Below, in pieces: positions 50,834 through 60,161 of a DNA stretch of 64,000 bases (the first letter of the stretch is position 1; each line of letters starts with the position of its first letter). The notes under the pieces are model-generated. The model did not search any database, was not told the DNA's origin, and saw only the letters and a program-made list of their open reading frames with translations. The stretch covers positions 17,092 through 81,091 of the forward strand of contig JBMNUT010000014.1 in assembly GCA_050946375.1 (NCBI GenBank), written 5' to 3'. The translations under genes and the position numbers were made by a program. The DNA is from UBA1794 sp050946375. Its GTDB lineage: Bacteria; Bacteroidota; Bacteroidia; Bacteroidales; Bacteroidaceae.

Positions 50834-53617
50834 CTATAATTGCGGATTCCTGCCGGCTACGCTGATGAGCTCGCGCGTGTGCAGATTGAAATCGTCGGCC
50901 GCAAGCAGGTCTTCCAGCGTGAGATGCATGCGGTAGCGCCAGTAGTGATGCGGATTGGCAGGTATGTTGATGCGTTCGGCATCGATGTCTTTTGCGCGTA
51001 GGTCGCTCATGGAGAGCCAGTCTTGCAGGCTGAGTATGCACAACATGGAGCTGCCTTGCAGGTGCTGGCGTATGACTTCTTCGCACAGGTTGCAGGGTAT
51101 GTCGGCCGGGGCATTGCCGGGATGGCCGAGGATGTTGTGGTAGTAGTGTTGCGTCTGCTCGGGGTTTTCTTTCCACCAGCCGCGCAGGGTCGACATATCG
51201 TGCGTGCCGATGCTCGATACGCTTTGGTAGGGATAGTGCTCGGGGCGGCCGAATTCTTCCCACCCTTTGGGCATGCGCTGAATCTCGAGGCTCAAAATTT
51301 TCAGCTCCTTCATGGTTTGGGGCACGCAGGCGGGAATCATGCCGAGATCCTCCCCGCAGGGCAGCATTTTCGTTGCGTCTACGAGGCTGGGGAGCTTCTC
51401 CATTCCGCTTTTGTGCCAGAAGTCGTTGTGGCGATGGTAGAAGAAATCGTCGTGAAGTCGGTCGAAAGCGGCCCGTTCCCCTGCGTCGAGGTAGCGGTAG
51501 GTGCAGCTCTTTTGGGCATAGACACGCGGGTGGTAGCGGCCGGGCTGGCGGCGGTCTTCAAGGAAGAGTACGTTTTCCAGTATTGTGTATAGTCCTTCGC
51601 GCAAACGCTGGACGGTTTCGCCATTTTGCTCGTCGAAGTAGGCGCGTACCTTCTGCTGCGTATCGAATTCGGGCCGTATCCGGTAGAAACCGGGCTGGGC
51701 AGACGGCTGCAGGAAGTGGCTCTTTACGAATTCCGCGTTTGGCCCGAACAGTTCGAGGAGGAAGTCTTCGGGGATGAAGGGCTGCAGAAACCGCTCGTTG
51801 TCGAAGGTCAATCCGTAGGTTTCTATTTCCTCTTTGGTGAAAGGCAGGGCGGGCGAGAATTGTCCGAGCAGGCCCCGCACGGAATGGAGCGGTATTTCCC
51901 AGATGCGGAAGAAGCCGAGAATATGGTCGATGCGGTAGAGATCGAAAAACTCGGCCATCTTTTGGAACCGTTGCTTCCACCATCGGTAGCCGTCTTCTGC
52001 CATTCGCTCCCAGTCGTAGGTGGGGAATCCCCAGTTTTGCCCGTAGATTGAGAAGTCGTCGGGCGGCGCTCCGGTCTGGGAGTCCATGTGGAAATATTCA
52101 GGCTCTTTCCACGCTTCCACGCTGCAGCGGCTGATTCCGATGGGAATGTCGCCCTTCAGGGCAATACCCTTGTGGCGGGCGTGCTGGGTGGCCTCGGCCA
52201 GTTGCTTTTGCAGGTGGTACTGTAGGTAGAAGTGGAGTGCGATTCCGTCGTATTCGGGCGAGTCGGGCTGGCAGAGCCTTTCGGCTTCTTGCCGGTCGTA
52301 GCGGCTCATGCGCGGCCAGGTCCTGAAGTCGGCGGTGGAATAGAGGTCGCGGAAGTAGCAAAACGTGGCATAAGGAACGAGCCAGACCTTGTTTTCGGCA
52401 TAGAAGTGCTTGAACTCTTTGCTCTCCAGCGTCTTGGTTTTGTCCTGCTGGTAGAGCAGTCGGAAGTATTCCCACTTGGCGTGTTCCACCGATTCGTAGT
52501 CGATTTGCGGGAGCGCGTTCAGCTTTTTCTGGAGTTCCTCGTAGTGGGTTTGCTTTTCCCCGTCGTCGAGTACGCCCATGCGGAAGGGGGCGAGATAGAT
52601 GGGGTGCAGCGCATAGATGGAAATGCTGTTGTACGGATAGGAATCGAGCCAGGAGTGCGTCATGGTCGTGTCGGCAACGGGTAGCAGCTGTACGACCTTT
52701 TGCCGGGTTTTGGCGGCCCACTCGATGAGCAGGTGTAGGTCGGTGAAGTCGCCGATGCCGAAGCTGTCGTTCGAACGCAGGGAGAAAACCGGGATGGCTA
52801 CTCCCGCGCCTTTCCACTGGGGCAGGGGGAAGCGGGGGATGACGTCGTCGATAATGGCGCTTTCGCCTGCCTGGATTTTCGGGTCGTCGAGCCTGCGGTT
52901 GGGCCCTTCCTCCCAGGCAATGACGCGCCGGCTACGCGGGTCGCAGATGACGAACTTGTACTCTATGGGATACTTGAAGCGGGAGGCGTCGAGCTCGATG
53001 CGCCATTCGGGGAAGTCGGCATCGTTCATCGGTAAAACCTTTCGCGGGTCCCATTCGCCCAGGGCCGGCGAGTTGCCGAGTATGCCTACGAAGAGTTCTT
53101 CTTTCACGCGCGGGGCAAAGGCTTTCAGCAGGAGGCTTTTGCTGTACGTGCGCATGACGGTAAACGAAGGTACATGCTTGGTCGGGCCGGCGGTAAACAG
53201 TCCGCTGAAGAAGAGCTTGTCTTCGGGCACGTCGCGCCAGCGGTCGAGGCAGCTGTACGTGCGGTTTGGGCTGTACCGCAGGTGGATGCGCCGCAGATAA
53301 GGGCCCCATTCGCGGCGGAATACGTAGCTTCCGTTTTTTCGCCTGCCTCTTTTCGGGGAAAGTGCCTCCGCTTTTTCCGAAGAGTGCCGGGACTTTTTGG
53401 GAAGAAGCTCGTTGCTTCGGAAAATGAGGTAGCGGTATTCGATAAAAGTCTCGTTGGGTGCGGCGAATTCCAGCTGCAAAGTCCATGTTTTCCCGTCGGC
53501 CGTGTGCAGGGGGACAGCCTTTTCTTCTGTCCCCCCGCCCAGCTCGGGAATGGAACCGCAGACGCGTACCTCTTCGCCCCAGCGGGTTATGTACTCTATG
53601 GTGAGATGGAGTCGCAT
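50834..53617 (-). CDS. malQ: 4-alpha-glucanotransferase (GH77) with two N-terminal starch-binding modules
   Basis: 927 residues, the long amylomaltase form. Residues 1-120 and about 135-260 are CBM20-like modules (IEYITRWGEEVRVCGSIPELGG; GILGNSPALGEWDPRKVLPM). The GH77 barrel starts near 275 (GAGVAIPVFSLRSNDSFGIGDF) and includes LKGDIPIGISRCSVEAW near 490, IDHILGFFRIWEIP with the nucleophile-region Asp near 565, EDLGMIPACVPQTMKEL with the acid Glu near 775, and SIGTHDMSTLRGWW. It transfers maltosyl units in glycogen or maltodextrin metabolism. The first CBM20 contains LLPKKSRHSSEKAEALSPKR (71-90), encoded by palindrome modules and replacing a surface loop. It ends near a terminator and follows nrdJ by 25 bp. 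Confidence 0.93.
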   Translation of the reverse strand: MRLHLTIEYITRWGEEVRVCGSIPELGGGTEEKAVPLHTADGKTWTLQLEFAAPNETFIEYRYLIFRSNELLPKKSRHSSEKAEALSPKRGRRKNGSYVFRREWGPYLRRIHLRYSPNRTYSCLDRWRDVPEDKLFFSGLFTAGPTKHVPSFTVMRTYSKSLLLKAFAPRVKEELFVGILGNSPALGEWDPRKVLPMNDADFPEWRIELDASRFKYPIEYKFVICDPRSRRVIAWEEGPNRRLDDPKIQAGESAIIDDVIPRFPLPQWKGAGVAIPVFSLRSNDSFGIGDFTDLHLLIEWAAKTRQKVVQLLPVADTTMTHSWLDSYPYNSISIYALHPIYLAPFRMGVLDDGEKQTHYEELQKKLNALPQIDYESVEHAKWEYFRLLYQQDKTKTLESKEFKHFYAENKVWLVPYATFCYFRDLYSTADFRTWPRMSRYDRQEAERLCQPDSPEYDGIALHFYLQYHLQKQLAEATQHARHKGIALKGDIPIGISRCSVEAWKEPEYFHMDSQTGAPPDDFSIYGQNWGFPTYDWERMAEDGYRWWKQRFQKMAEFFDLYRIDHILGFFRIWEIPLHSVRGLLGQFSPALPFTKEEIETYGLTFDNERFLQPFIPEDFLLELFGPNAEFVKSHFLQPSAQPGFYRIRPEFDTQQKVRAYFDEQNGETVQRLREGLYTILENVLFLEDRRQPGRYHPRVYAQKSCTYRYLDAGERAAFDRLHDDFFYHRHNDFWHKSGMEKLPSLVDATKMLPCGEDLGMIPACVPQTMKELKILSLEIQRMPKGWEEFGRPEHYPYQSVSSIGTHDMSTLRGWWKENPEQTQHYYHNILGHPGNAPADIPCNLCEEVIRQHLQGSSMLCILSLQDWLSMSDLRAKDIDAERINIPANPHHYWRYRMHLTLEDLLAADDFNLHTRELISVAGRNPQL
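53348..53401. repeat. Modular palindrome array (site 15), inside malQ
   Basis: Two modules (G at 53362 and about 53384), translated in frame on the minus strand within the first starch-binding module. Confidence 0.75.
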
Positions 53618-53642
53618 GGTTCAGTCGTTGGATGGGTGGAAC

Positions 53643-56183
53643 TTATCCGCAGCGGGAAGCACCGCAGCTGGTGCAAATGAGGCAACCTTCCTGATAGATG
53701 AGGCTCTCGTTGCCGCAGTTCGGACATTTCTTTCCTTTCACTTCCGTACCGTCCTGCACGTATTTCTTCAGTGCGCGTACTACGCCGTTCTTCCAGGTGT
53801 TGATGCTTTCGCTGTCAAGTTGCAGGGAGTCGACGAGTTTGATGACGCTGGCTATGGGCATGCGCCAGCGCAAGACGCCGGAAATGAGTTTCGCATAGTT
53901 CCAATATTCCTTGTTAAATTTCTCAGAGAGGCCCTCAACGGTGGTTTTATACCCCCGTTTGTTCTCAAACTGGAAGTCATAGTGCTTAGTGCCGTCCTCA
54001 TCGTAGTTTTTCACGATGCGCCCTTTTGTAATGCTCTTAGGCAACATGATGCCTTCCTCGTCGTCTTCCAATCCGGTGAATATCTCGTACGGATGATCGT
54101 CGAGCAATCCTACAAAAGCGACCCACTTTTCTTTTTTATTCTGGAAGCGGATTACGTCGCACTCCAGCACTTTCGGCCGAACCTCCGTAACCTGGGGCGG
54201 TTTGCAGATAGGCGGTTCGTTTTTGTCCTTGTCGTTTTTGGCAGCGATGAGTACCCCTGAGCGGCAACCGTCGCGGTATACGGTGCAACCCTTGCATCCC
54301 GACTTCCAGGCCTCTATGTAAAGCCGGTTGACCAGGGCCTCGTCTACGTCGGAGGGCAGGTTGATGGTGACGCTGATGGAGTGGTCTACCCACTTTTGTA
54401 TGGCGCCTTGCATGCGAACCTTCATGAGCCAGTCCACATCGTTGGAAGTCGCCTTGTAATAGGGCGAGCGCGCCACGAGCTCATTGATTTCGCTTTGCGT
54501 GAGGCGCTGGTTCGTATCGATTCCGTTGACTTGCATCCATTTCAGGAACTTGGGGTGGAAAACGGTGTATTCCTCAAATGCGTCGCCGGTTTCGTCTACG
54601 TAGTCGATGTGTACGGAGGTATCATTGGGGTTGACCTTGCGCCGCCGTGTATAAACGGGGAGGAAGACCGGCTCGATACCCGAGGTGGTTTGCGTCATGA
54701 GGCTGGTTGTTCCGGTGGGAGCAATCGTGAGGCATGCGATGTTGCGGCGGCCGTATTTCTGCATGTTCTCGTACAGTTGCGGATCGGCCTCGCGCAAACG
54801 GTTGATAAAGGGGTTGTTTTTCTCGCGTTCGATGTCGAATATTTCGAAAGCTCCGCGCTCTTTGGCCATTTCCACCGACGAGTTGTAGGCAGCCAGGGCA
54901 ATCGTCTTGTGTACTTCTACGGCGAAGTCGGTAGCTTCCTGCGTACCATAGCGCAGACCGAGTGCGGCCAGCATGTCGCCTTCGGCGGTGATTCCGACGC
55001 CGGTACGGCGGCCTTGTGCGCTGCGGCGCTTGATTTTCAGCCAGAGGTTGTGCTCCGTTGCTTTCACTTCCTCGCTCTCCGGGTCGGATTCTATCTTGGC
55101 CAGTATCTTGTCGATCTTCTCCAATTCCAGATCGATGATGTCGTCCATGATGCGTTGTGCGAGGCGCACGTGCTGACGGAACAGGTCGAAATCAAAATAG
55201 GCCTCGGCCGTGAAGGGATTCACTACGTAGGAATACAGATTGATGGCCAGCAGCCGGCAGGAATCGTAGGGGCAAAGGGGAATTTCGCCGCAGGGATTGG
55301 TGGAAACGGTGCGGAATCCGAGGTCGGCATAGCAGTCGGGTACGGATTCGCGCAGGATGGTATCCCAGAAGAGTACGCCCGGCTCGGCAGACTTCCAGGC
55401 GTTGTGCACGATTTTCTTCCATAAAGCCGAGGCATCTATCTCTTTTTTTACGAGCGGTTCTGCCGCATCGATGGGGTACTGCTGCGTGTAGGGCTTTTCT
55501 TCGATGGCGCACTGCATGAATTCGTCGTCGAGTTTCACCGAGACATTGGCTCCGGTAATCTTGCCCTCCGTCATTTTTGCGTCAATGAAAGCCTCGGAGT
55601 CGGGGTGCTTGATGGAGACGCTCAGCATGAGTGCGCCGCGTCGTCCGTCTTGTGCCACCTCGCGGGTGGAGTTGGAGTAGCGTTCCATGAAAGGCACCAG
55701 CCCCGTCGAGGTAAGAGCCGAGTTCTTCACGGGCGAACCTTTGGGGCGGATGTGCGAGAGGTCGTGGCCTACGCCTCCGCGGCGCTTCATGAGTTGCACC
55801 TGCTCCTCGTCGATTTTTATGATAGCCCCGTAGGAATCGGCCGGACCGTCTACGCCAATGACGAAACAGTTGGACAATGAAGCAATTTGGAAGTTGTTTC
55901 CGATGCCGGTCATCGGGCTTCCTTGGGGAACGATGTAGCGGAAATGATCCATCAGCCGGAAGAGTTCTTCGGAACTCAGGGGGTTGGGATATTTTTGTTC
56001 AATGCGGGCGATTTCGTTGGCTATGCGCCAATGCATGTCTTCGGGCGACTTTTCGTAGATGTGCCCGTAGGAATCTTTCAGCGCGTACTTGTTTACCCAC
56101 ACGCGGGCTGCCAGTTCGTCGCCGTCGAAGTAGTTGAGTGAAGCTTCATAGGCTTCTTCGTAAGAATAGGTTTTCGGTTCCAC
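53643..56183 (-). CDS. nrdJ: Adenosylcobalamin-dependent (class II) ribonucleotide reductase
   Basis: 846 residues. It makes deoxynucleotides with a B12-derived thiyl radical and needs no oxygen. Active-site motifs: SLSNCFVIGVDG near 103 with the first redox Cys, GGVGHDLSHIRPKGS near 137, STNPCGEIPLCPYDSCRL near 298 with the central Cys/Glu, and IAPTGTTSLMTQTTSGIEPVF near 487. The C-terminus carries a zinc-ribbon-like CPNCGN...CTSCGASRCG, typical of NrdJ and thought to reduce the active site. There is a good promoter on the minus strand, and I see no B12 riboswitch in the short leader. Confidence 0.95.
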   Translation of the reverse strand: MEPKTYSYEEAYEASLNYFDGDELAARVWVNKYALKDSYGHIYEKSPEDMHWRIANEIARIEQKYPNPLSSEELFRLMDHFRYIVPQGSPMTGIGNNFQIASLSNCFVIGVDGPADSYGAIIKIDEEQVQLMKRRGGVGHDLSHIRPKGSPVKNSALTSTGLVPFMERYSNSTREVAQDGRRGALMLSVSIKHPDSEAFIDAKMTEGKITGANVSVKLDDEFMQCAIEEKPYTQQYPIDAAEPLVKKEIDASALWKKIVHNAWKSAEPGVLFWDTILRESVPDCYADLGFRTVSTNPCGEIPLCPYDSCRLLAINLYSYVVNPFTAEAYFDFDLFRQHVRLAQRIMDDIIDLELEKIDKILAKIESDPESEEVKATEHNLWLKIKRRSAQGRRTGVGITAEGDMLAALGLRYGTQEATDFAVEVHKTIALAAYNSSVEMAKERGAFEIFDIEREKNNPFINRLREADPQLYENMQKYGRRNIACLTIAPTGTTSLMTQTTSGIEPVFLPVYTRRRKVNPNDTSVHIDYVDETGDAFEEYTVFHPKFLKWMQVNGIDTNQRLTQSEINELVARSPYYKATSNDVDWLMKVRMQGAIQKWVDHSISVTINLPSDVDEALVNRLYIEAWKSGCKGCTVYRDGCRSGVLIAAKNDKDKNEPPICKPPQVTEVRPKVLECDVIRFQNKKEKWVAFVGLLDDHPYEIFTGLEDDEEGIMLPKSITKGRIVKNYDEDGTKHYDFQFENKRGYKTTVEGLSEKFNKEYWNYAKLISGVLRWRMPIASVIKLVDSLQLDSESINTWKNGVVRALKKYVQDGTEVKGKKCPNCGNESLIYQEGCLICTSCGASRCG

Positions 56184-56230
56184 TTTTTTGGAGGCTTTAT
56201 TGAGTTGAATTCTTCTTCAGGTTGTAGTCG

Positions 56231-56261
56231 CAAAGCTATACAGCTTTTTTCGTATGGGCAA
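56231..56261 (-). promoter_or_regulatory. Promoter of nrdJ
   Basis: On the minus strand TTG (56261-56259), 20 bp, TAGCTTTG (56238-56231), 48 bp from the ATG. Confidence 0.7.
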
Positions 56262-56485
56262 GGAATTGACGGAAAAGTTATCCACAGTTTGGAGAAAGTT
56301 TTCGATTTTTACTTCTTTTTACGCAGATAATCAGTTGAATATCGTTTCCTGTCTATTGAAAAGTTTTCCGCTTTGCGAAATTTTCTCCTGTATCGGTCTG
56401 TGTGGCGTTGCGCATGCCGGAAATCTTCGATGCCCGGCTGTTTCGTTTTTGTTGCATGGCTCGCGGCGGAGCGTCTTGCATCCGT

Positions 56486-56560
56486 TCGGGAAAAGATGCA
56501 GTACATTTTCGGAAAAGTCTTGCATGTTTTTGGGAAAAGGCATGCATCTTTTTTCTGAAA
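56486..56560. repeat. Modular palindrome array (site 16), divergent intergenic
   Basis: Three to four modules with related cores (atgcagta, tcttgcat, catgcatc), upstream of both flanking genes. Confidence 0.8.
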
Positions 56561-56639
56561 CTCCCGGTCTTTCATTATCTTTGCTTGCGCGAAGATAGGA
56601 TGCGGCTCGGCAGAGTCAAGTGAAAACCTTGTTTCCTCC

Positions 56640-56670
56640 TTGCCTCTGCACTCGCCTTTCGTTATCTTTG
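56640..56670 (+). promoter_or_regulatory. Upstream tandem promoter of nitroreductase gene
   Basis: TTG 56640-56642, 20 bp, TATCTTTG 56663-56670. A further -7 copy is at 56576-56583 but lacks a proper -33. Confidence 0.65.
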
Positions 56671-56725
56671 CTTGCGCGAAGATAGGATGCGGCTCGGTAT
56701 AGTCAAGTGAAAACCTTGTTTCCCC

Positions 56726-56756
56726 TTGCCTTTGCCCTCGCCTTTCACTATCTTTG
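56726..56756 (+). promoter_or_regulatory. Proximal tandem promoter of nitroreductase gene
   Basis: TTG 56726-56728, 20 bp, TATCTTTG 56749-56756, 37 bp before the ATG. Confidence 0.75.
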
Positions 56757-56793
56757 TCCCTCGTTCTTATTTTGACTAAATACCCGATTTCTT

Positions 56794-57540
56794 ATGATGG
56801 ACTCCATGAATTCGCGCCGGAGCATACGGCGCTATACCCAGCAACCCATAGAGGACTCGCTCCTGAACGAACTGCTTACGACCGCGTCGCGCGGCTCCAC
56901 GTGTGGCAACATGCAGCTCTACAGCGTGGTGAAGACAGTGTCGGCCGAAGGAAAACGGGCGCTTTCGCCGCTCCACATGGGGCAACCGATGGTCGAGGGC
57001 GCACCGCTGTTGCTGACTTTCTGCATCGATTACCGCCGTTTTACGCTCTGGTGCGAGCAGAGGCGCGCCGTGCCCGGGTACGACAACCTGCTTTCTTTCC
57101 TGAATGCGGCTATCGACACGCTCGTCCTGACGGAGCGTTTTGCCACCGCCGCCGAGGAAAAAGGCTTGGGGATATGCTATCTGGGCACTACGCTCTATAC
57201 GGCGGGGAAGATTATCGAGCAGCTTCGCCTGCCGAGGCTTGTATTCCCGATTACGACGCTCAGCGTGGGCTATCCCGACGAGCAGCCGCCTATGACCGAC
57301 CGCCTCTCCGTTCCGGCTTTCCTGCACGAGGAGTATTATCACGACTATACGGCCGAAGATATCGACCGCTACTATGTTCCGAAAGAGGCATTGCCCGAGA
57401 ATCACCAGTTTATCGTAGAGAACGGGAAAGAAACCCTGGCGCAGGTCTTTACCGACGTGCGCTACCCCAAGGCGTCCAACGAGGCTGTTTCGGCCGATTT
57501 GCTCGACCTGTTGCGCAAGCAGGGCTTCCTGCCGGAATGA
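56794..57540 (+). CDS. NfsA-like nitroreductase family protein
   Basis: 248 residues. FMN-dependent oxidoreductase fold: MNSRRSIRRYTQQPIEDSLL near 5-24 carries the Arg/Ser phosphate contacts, STCGNMQLYSVV near 35 the flavin-ring contacts, and GLGICYLGTTLYTAG near 124 the second FMN loop. The C-terminal extension (HQFIVENGKETLAQVFTDVRY) is as in the NfsA/Frp subgroup. Such enzymes reduce nitro- or quinone-type compounds with NAD(P)H; the native substrate is not known. It is preceded by a triplicated promoter segment. The GH88 gene begins 31 bp after its stop. Confidence 0.9.
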   Translation: MMDSMNSRRSIRRYTQQPIEDSLLNELLTTASRGSTCGNMQLYSVVKTVSAEGKRALSPLHMGQPMVEGAPLLLTFCIDYRRFTLWCEQRRAVPGYDNLLSFLNAAIDTLVLTERFATAAEEKGLGICYLGTTLYTAGKIIEQLRLPRLVFPITTLSVGYPDEQPPMTDRLSVPAFLHEEYYHDYTAEDIDRYYVPKEALPENHQFIVENGKETLAQVFTDVRYPKASNEAVSADLLDLLRKQGFLPE

Positions 57541-57571
57541 TTCGTTGCATACCTTATATTATATAGACGCG

Positions 57572-58789
57572 ATGCGACTGAAATTTTTGCAGCCCCTGGC
57601 GCTGTGTATCGCCCTGCTGTGCGGAGCCTGCTCGCAGGCGGATTCGGTGGAAGAACCGGATGTCGACCAGGATTTGGCCTACTGTCATCAGCAGGTGTTG
57701 CGCACCCTTTCCGAATTGAAGGGAGACTCGGCCATCAACTACAGCCTCATGCCGCGCAACGTGGAGGCCGGCTCCTCTTCGTGGCACTGCCGTCCGGCGG
57801 TGAAGGAGGAGTGGTGCTCCGGTTTCTGGCCGGGCGTTTTGTGGTATGACTACGAGGCTACGGGCGACAGCGCGGTGCTTCGCGAGGCGGAGCGCTTTAC
57901 CCGTGCGCTCGAGCCGCTGGCCTATGCGCCGGCCTACGACCATGATTTGGGTTTTCTCATCTATTGCAGCTACGGAAATGCCTACCGTCTGACCGGAAAG
58001 GAGGAGTACCGGCGGGCCATACTCTCGGCCGCCGACTCGCTGGCGCAGCTCTTTGTGCCCAAAGTGGGGACGATTCTCTCGTGGCCGCGCAATGTTTCGC
58101 TCTTTGGCGGCTACAATACCATCATGGACAACATGATGAATCTGGAAATGCTCTTCTGGGCTGCCGAAAACGGGGGCAGTTCCCGACTGAAGGAGATAGC
58201 CGTCTCGCATGCCGACCATACGATGCGCGACTTTTTCCGGCCTGATTTTACGTCGTGCCACGTGGCTGTCTACGATACGCTCTCGGGAAAACTGCTGCGC
58301 ACCTGCACGCATCAGGGATATGCCGACTCTTCGATGTGGGCGCGCGGGCAGGCTTGGGCAATTTACGGCTTCACTATGGTATATCGCGAGACGGGCGACC
58401 GGAAATACCTTGACTTCGTTCAGAAAGTAGCCGACGCTTATCTGAAAGAATTGCCTGCCGATGGCATTCCGCCTTGGGACTTTCAGGCTACCGAGCCGGC
58501 GGGACGGCCGGTTCCCCGCGATGCTTCGGCAGCTTGCGTGGTGGCCTCGGCGCTGTTGGAGCTGGAGACGTATGTGGACAGTGCCAAGGCGGAAGAGTAT
58601 CATGCGGCCGCCTGTCGCATGTTGCGCAGCCTGGCCGGACCGGAGTACCGCAGCGGCAAGCGGAATCCTTCGTTCCTGATGCACTCGACCGGCAACTATC
58701 CGGCCGGAAGCGAGATAGACGCTTCGATAATCTATGCGGACTATTATTATATCGAGGCCTTGCTCCGGCTGAAGAACCTGGAGCGGTAG
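57572..58789 (+). CDS. Glycoside hydrolase family 88 lipoprotein (unsaturated glucuronyl hydrolase)
   Basis: 405 residues from ATG at 57572. Lipobox LLCGAC follows a short signal sequence. The alpha/alpha barrel has HCRPAVKEEWCSGFWPGVLWYDYEATG written across residues about 66-92, the catalytic-region Asp in YDHDLGFLIYCSYG near 123 and the second conserved Asp in TIMDNMMNLEMLFWAAEN near 185, then HQGYADSSMWARGQAWAIYGF near 250. GH88 enzymes hydrate the unsaturated uronic acid left by polysaccharide lyases acting on glycosaminoglycans or similar glycans. No lyase is in the window. Probably periplasmic. Confidence 0.92.
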   Translation: MRLKFLQPLALCIALLCGACSQADSVEEPDVDQDLAYCHQQVLRTLSELKGDSAINYSLMPRNVEAGSSSWHCRPAVKEEWCSGFWPGVLWYDYEATGDSAVLREAERFTRALEPLAYAPAYDHDLGFLIYCSYGNAYRLTGKEEYRRAILSAADSLAQLFVPKVGTILSWPRNVSLFGGYNTIMDNMMNLEMLFWAAENGGSSRLKEIAVSHADHTMRDFFRPDFTSCHVAVYDTLSGKLLRTCTHQGYADSSMWARGQAWAIYGFTMVYRETGDRKYLDFVQKVADAYLKELPADGIPPWDFQATEPAGRPVPRDASAACVVASALLELETYVDSAKAEEYHAAACRMLRSLAGPEYRSGKRNPSFLMHSTGNYPAGSEIDASIIYADYYYIEALLRLKNLER

Positions 58790-58816
58790 ACAGGCATCGT
58801 GCTGTTTCAAAAAGCA

Positions 58817-58856
58817 ACGAGGCTTCCCGTTATGGTGCGGGAAGCCTCGTCATTTT
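58817..58856. terminator. Bidirectional terminator between GH88 and PLD-like genes
   Basis: 13-bp stem ACGAGGCTTCCCG/CGGGAAGCCTCGT with T-rich sequence on both sides, placed between convergent genes. Confidence 0.9.
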
Positions 58857-58877
58857 TCGGGAATGTCTTGCCGTGCC

Positions 58878-60161
58878 TTAGAGGAATGGCGTGAGCAGAT
58901 TGGCCAGCCAGCAGCGGAATCGTTTCCAGGGTGAGAAGTCTTTTTTCCAGACTTCGCGGGTCATCAGTTTCGACTGCTTGCAGTCGTCGCGGAAGAGCGA
59001 GTCGATTTCGGCTGTGGCCTCTTGGTTGAAAATGAAAGTGTTCACCTCGTAATCGCAACGGAGGCTGCGGCTGTTGAGGTTGGCCGAGCCTACGGTGCAG
59101 TGAGTCCCGTCGACGGTCATCGTTTTGGAGTGGTGGAATCCTCCGTAGAACAGCCACACTTCCGCACCGCGCTTCATGAGTTGTTTGGCGGTGTAGAGGG
59201 AAGCGTTGGGCGTCACCGGGATATCGCCGTTGGGGGAGACCATGATTTTGAGTTTCAGCCCGCGCTCGGCCGCTTTTTTCAGGGCGGAGCGCACTTTCCG
59301 TGTAGGCGTGAAGTAGGGGTTGATGAGGGTGAGTGAGTCTTGTGCGCCGTTGATGGTCTCTACAAACGTGCGGCGGAGCAGTTTTTTCAGTCGTTTGTCT
59401 TTGGCTTTCCGGTCTACGATTGCTACGCGTGCCGGGCCTATCCCGACGGGTTCCTCTTCGGGTACGGATGGCGCGTAGTGCTGCCGTTCTTCGTCGGGGA
59501 TGCGCTCTTTGGTCTCTCCCTCCCAGGTATCTATCAGAATTTGGTGCAGGTCTTGTACCGACTTGCCCTCCAACCGTAGGTGCATGTCGCGCCATGGGCC
59601 GATTTCGGGCAGGCCTTCGATGTAATAGTCGGCTATGTTCATGCCGCCCGTGTAGGCAACGCGTCCGTCGATGACTACGATTTTCCGATGGTCGCGGTGG
59701 AATATGTGATTGACGTAGGGGAAACGGATGGGATCGAAGCGTATGATGTCGATGCCTGCGGCACGAAGTTCTTCCAGGTGATGCTTTTTGAGCGGGCGGT
59801 TGTTGGACTTGTTTCCGAAATCGTCGAACATGGCGCGTACGGCCACTCCTTCTTTTACTTTCTCCTTGAGCAGCTCGAAGAGGAGTCCGGCAATGGAATC
59901 GTTTCGGAAGTTGAAGTATTCGAGATGTATGTAGTGGCGTGCCTGGCGAATGTCTTCGAAGAGCATTTCGAATTTCTCGTGTCCGCTGAAAATGAGTTGT
60001 ACGCGGTTGCTGTCGGTGGCTTGCACTCCGTGCTCGTTCAAGTAGCGGAGCAGGAGAGTATCGGAACGGGTTTCCGTTACTTCGGCGGCGCGGATGGGAA
60101 AGAGCGCAAGGCAAAAGACAAAAAGAAGGGCACTTTTTGAAAAAAGATGCAGTACTTTCAC
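58878..60161 (-). CDS. Phospholipase-D family protein, cardiolipin-synthase-like, exported
   Basis: 427 residues if read from GTG at 60161; the longer frame begins at a TTG that overlaps the -7 box and is unlikely. Two HKD motifs are present: HRDHRKIVVIDGRVAYTGGMN near 155 and HHSKTMTVDGTHCTVGSANLN near 345, each with its His, Lys and Asp. FEDIRQARHYIHLEYF and FVETINGAQDSLTLINPYF match ClsA-type enzymes, but instead of two N-terminal helices it has a cleavable-looking signal peptide, KVLHLFSKSALLFVFCLALF, then RAA. The first dozen residues are encoded by palindrome array 17. It joins phosphatidyl groups or hydrolyses phosphodiesters at the periplasmic side. Confidence 0.85.
   Translation of the reverse strand: MKVLHLFSKSALLFVFCLALFPIRAAEVTETRSDTLLLRYLNEHGVQATDSNRVQLIFSGHEKFEMLFEDIRQARHYIHLEYFNFRNDSIAGLLFELLKEKVKEGVAVRAMFDDFGNKSNNRPLKKHHLEELRAAGIDIIRFDPIRFPYVNHIFHRDHRKIVVIDGRVAYTGGMNIADYYIEGLPEIGPWRDMHLRLEGKSVQDLHQILIDTWEGETKERIPDEERQHYAPSVPEEEPVGIGPARVAIVDRKAKDKRLKKLLRRTFVETINGAQDSLTLINPYFTPTRKVRSALKKAAERGLKLKIMVSPNGDIPVTPNASLYTAKQLMKRGAEVWLFYGGFHHSKTMTVDGTHCTVGSANLNSRSLRCDYEVNTFIFNQEATAEIDSLFRDDCKQSKLMTREVWKKDFSPWKRFRCWLANLLTPFL

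Larger units (their letters stand above)
56570..56760 (+). repeat. Tandem 86/87-bp direct repeat carrying promoters
   Basis: Copy 1 is 56570-56656, copy 2 is 56657-56742 and a truncated third begins at 56743. The first two copies differ at only a few positions. Each contains TATCTTTG, and copy ends carry a TTG that pairs with the -7 of the next copy. Confidence 0.9.
56184..56793. other. Divergent intergenic region between nrdJ and nitroreductase genes
   Basis: 610 bp. It holds the nrdJ promoter, palindrome array 16 and a tandem promoter duplication, each listed separately. Open frames here are short and without recognisable features. Confidence 0.6.

Noticed and set aside
56184..56260. Cobalamin riboswitch before nrdJ
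   Set aside because: The leader from the predicted start site is only about 40 nt and has no B12-box sequence.
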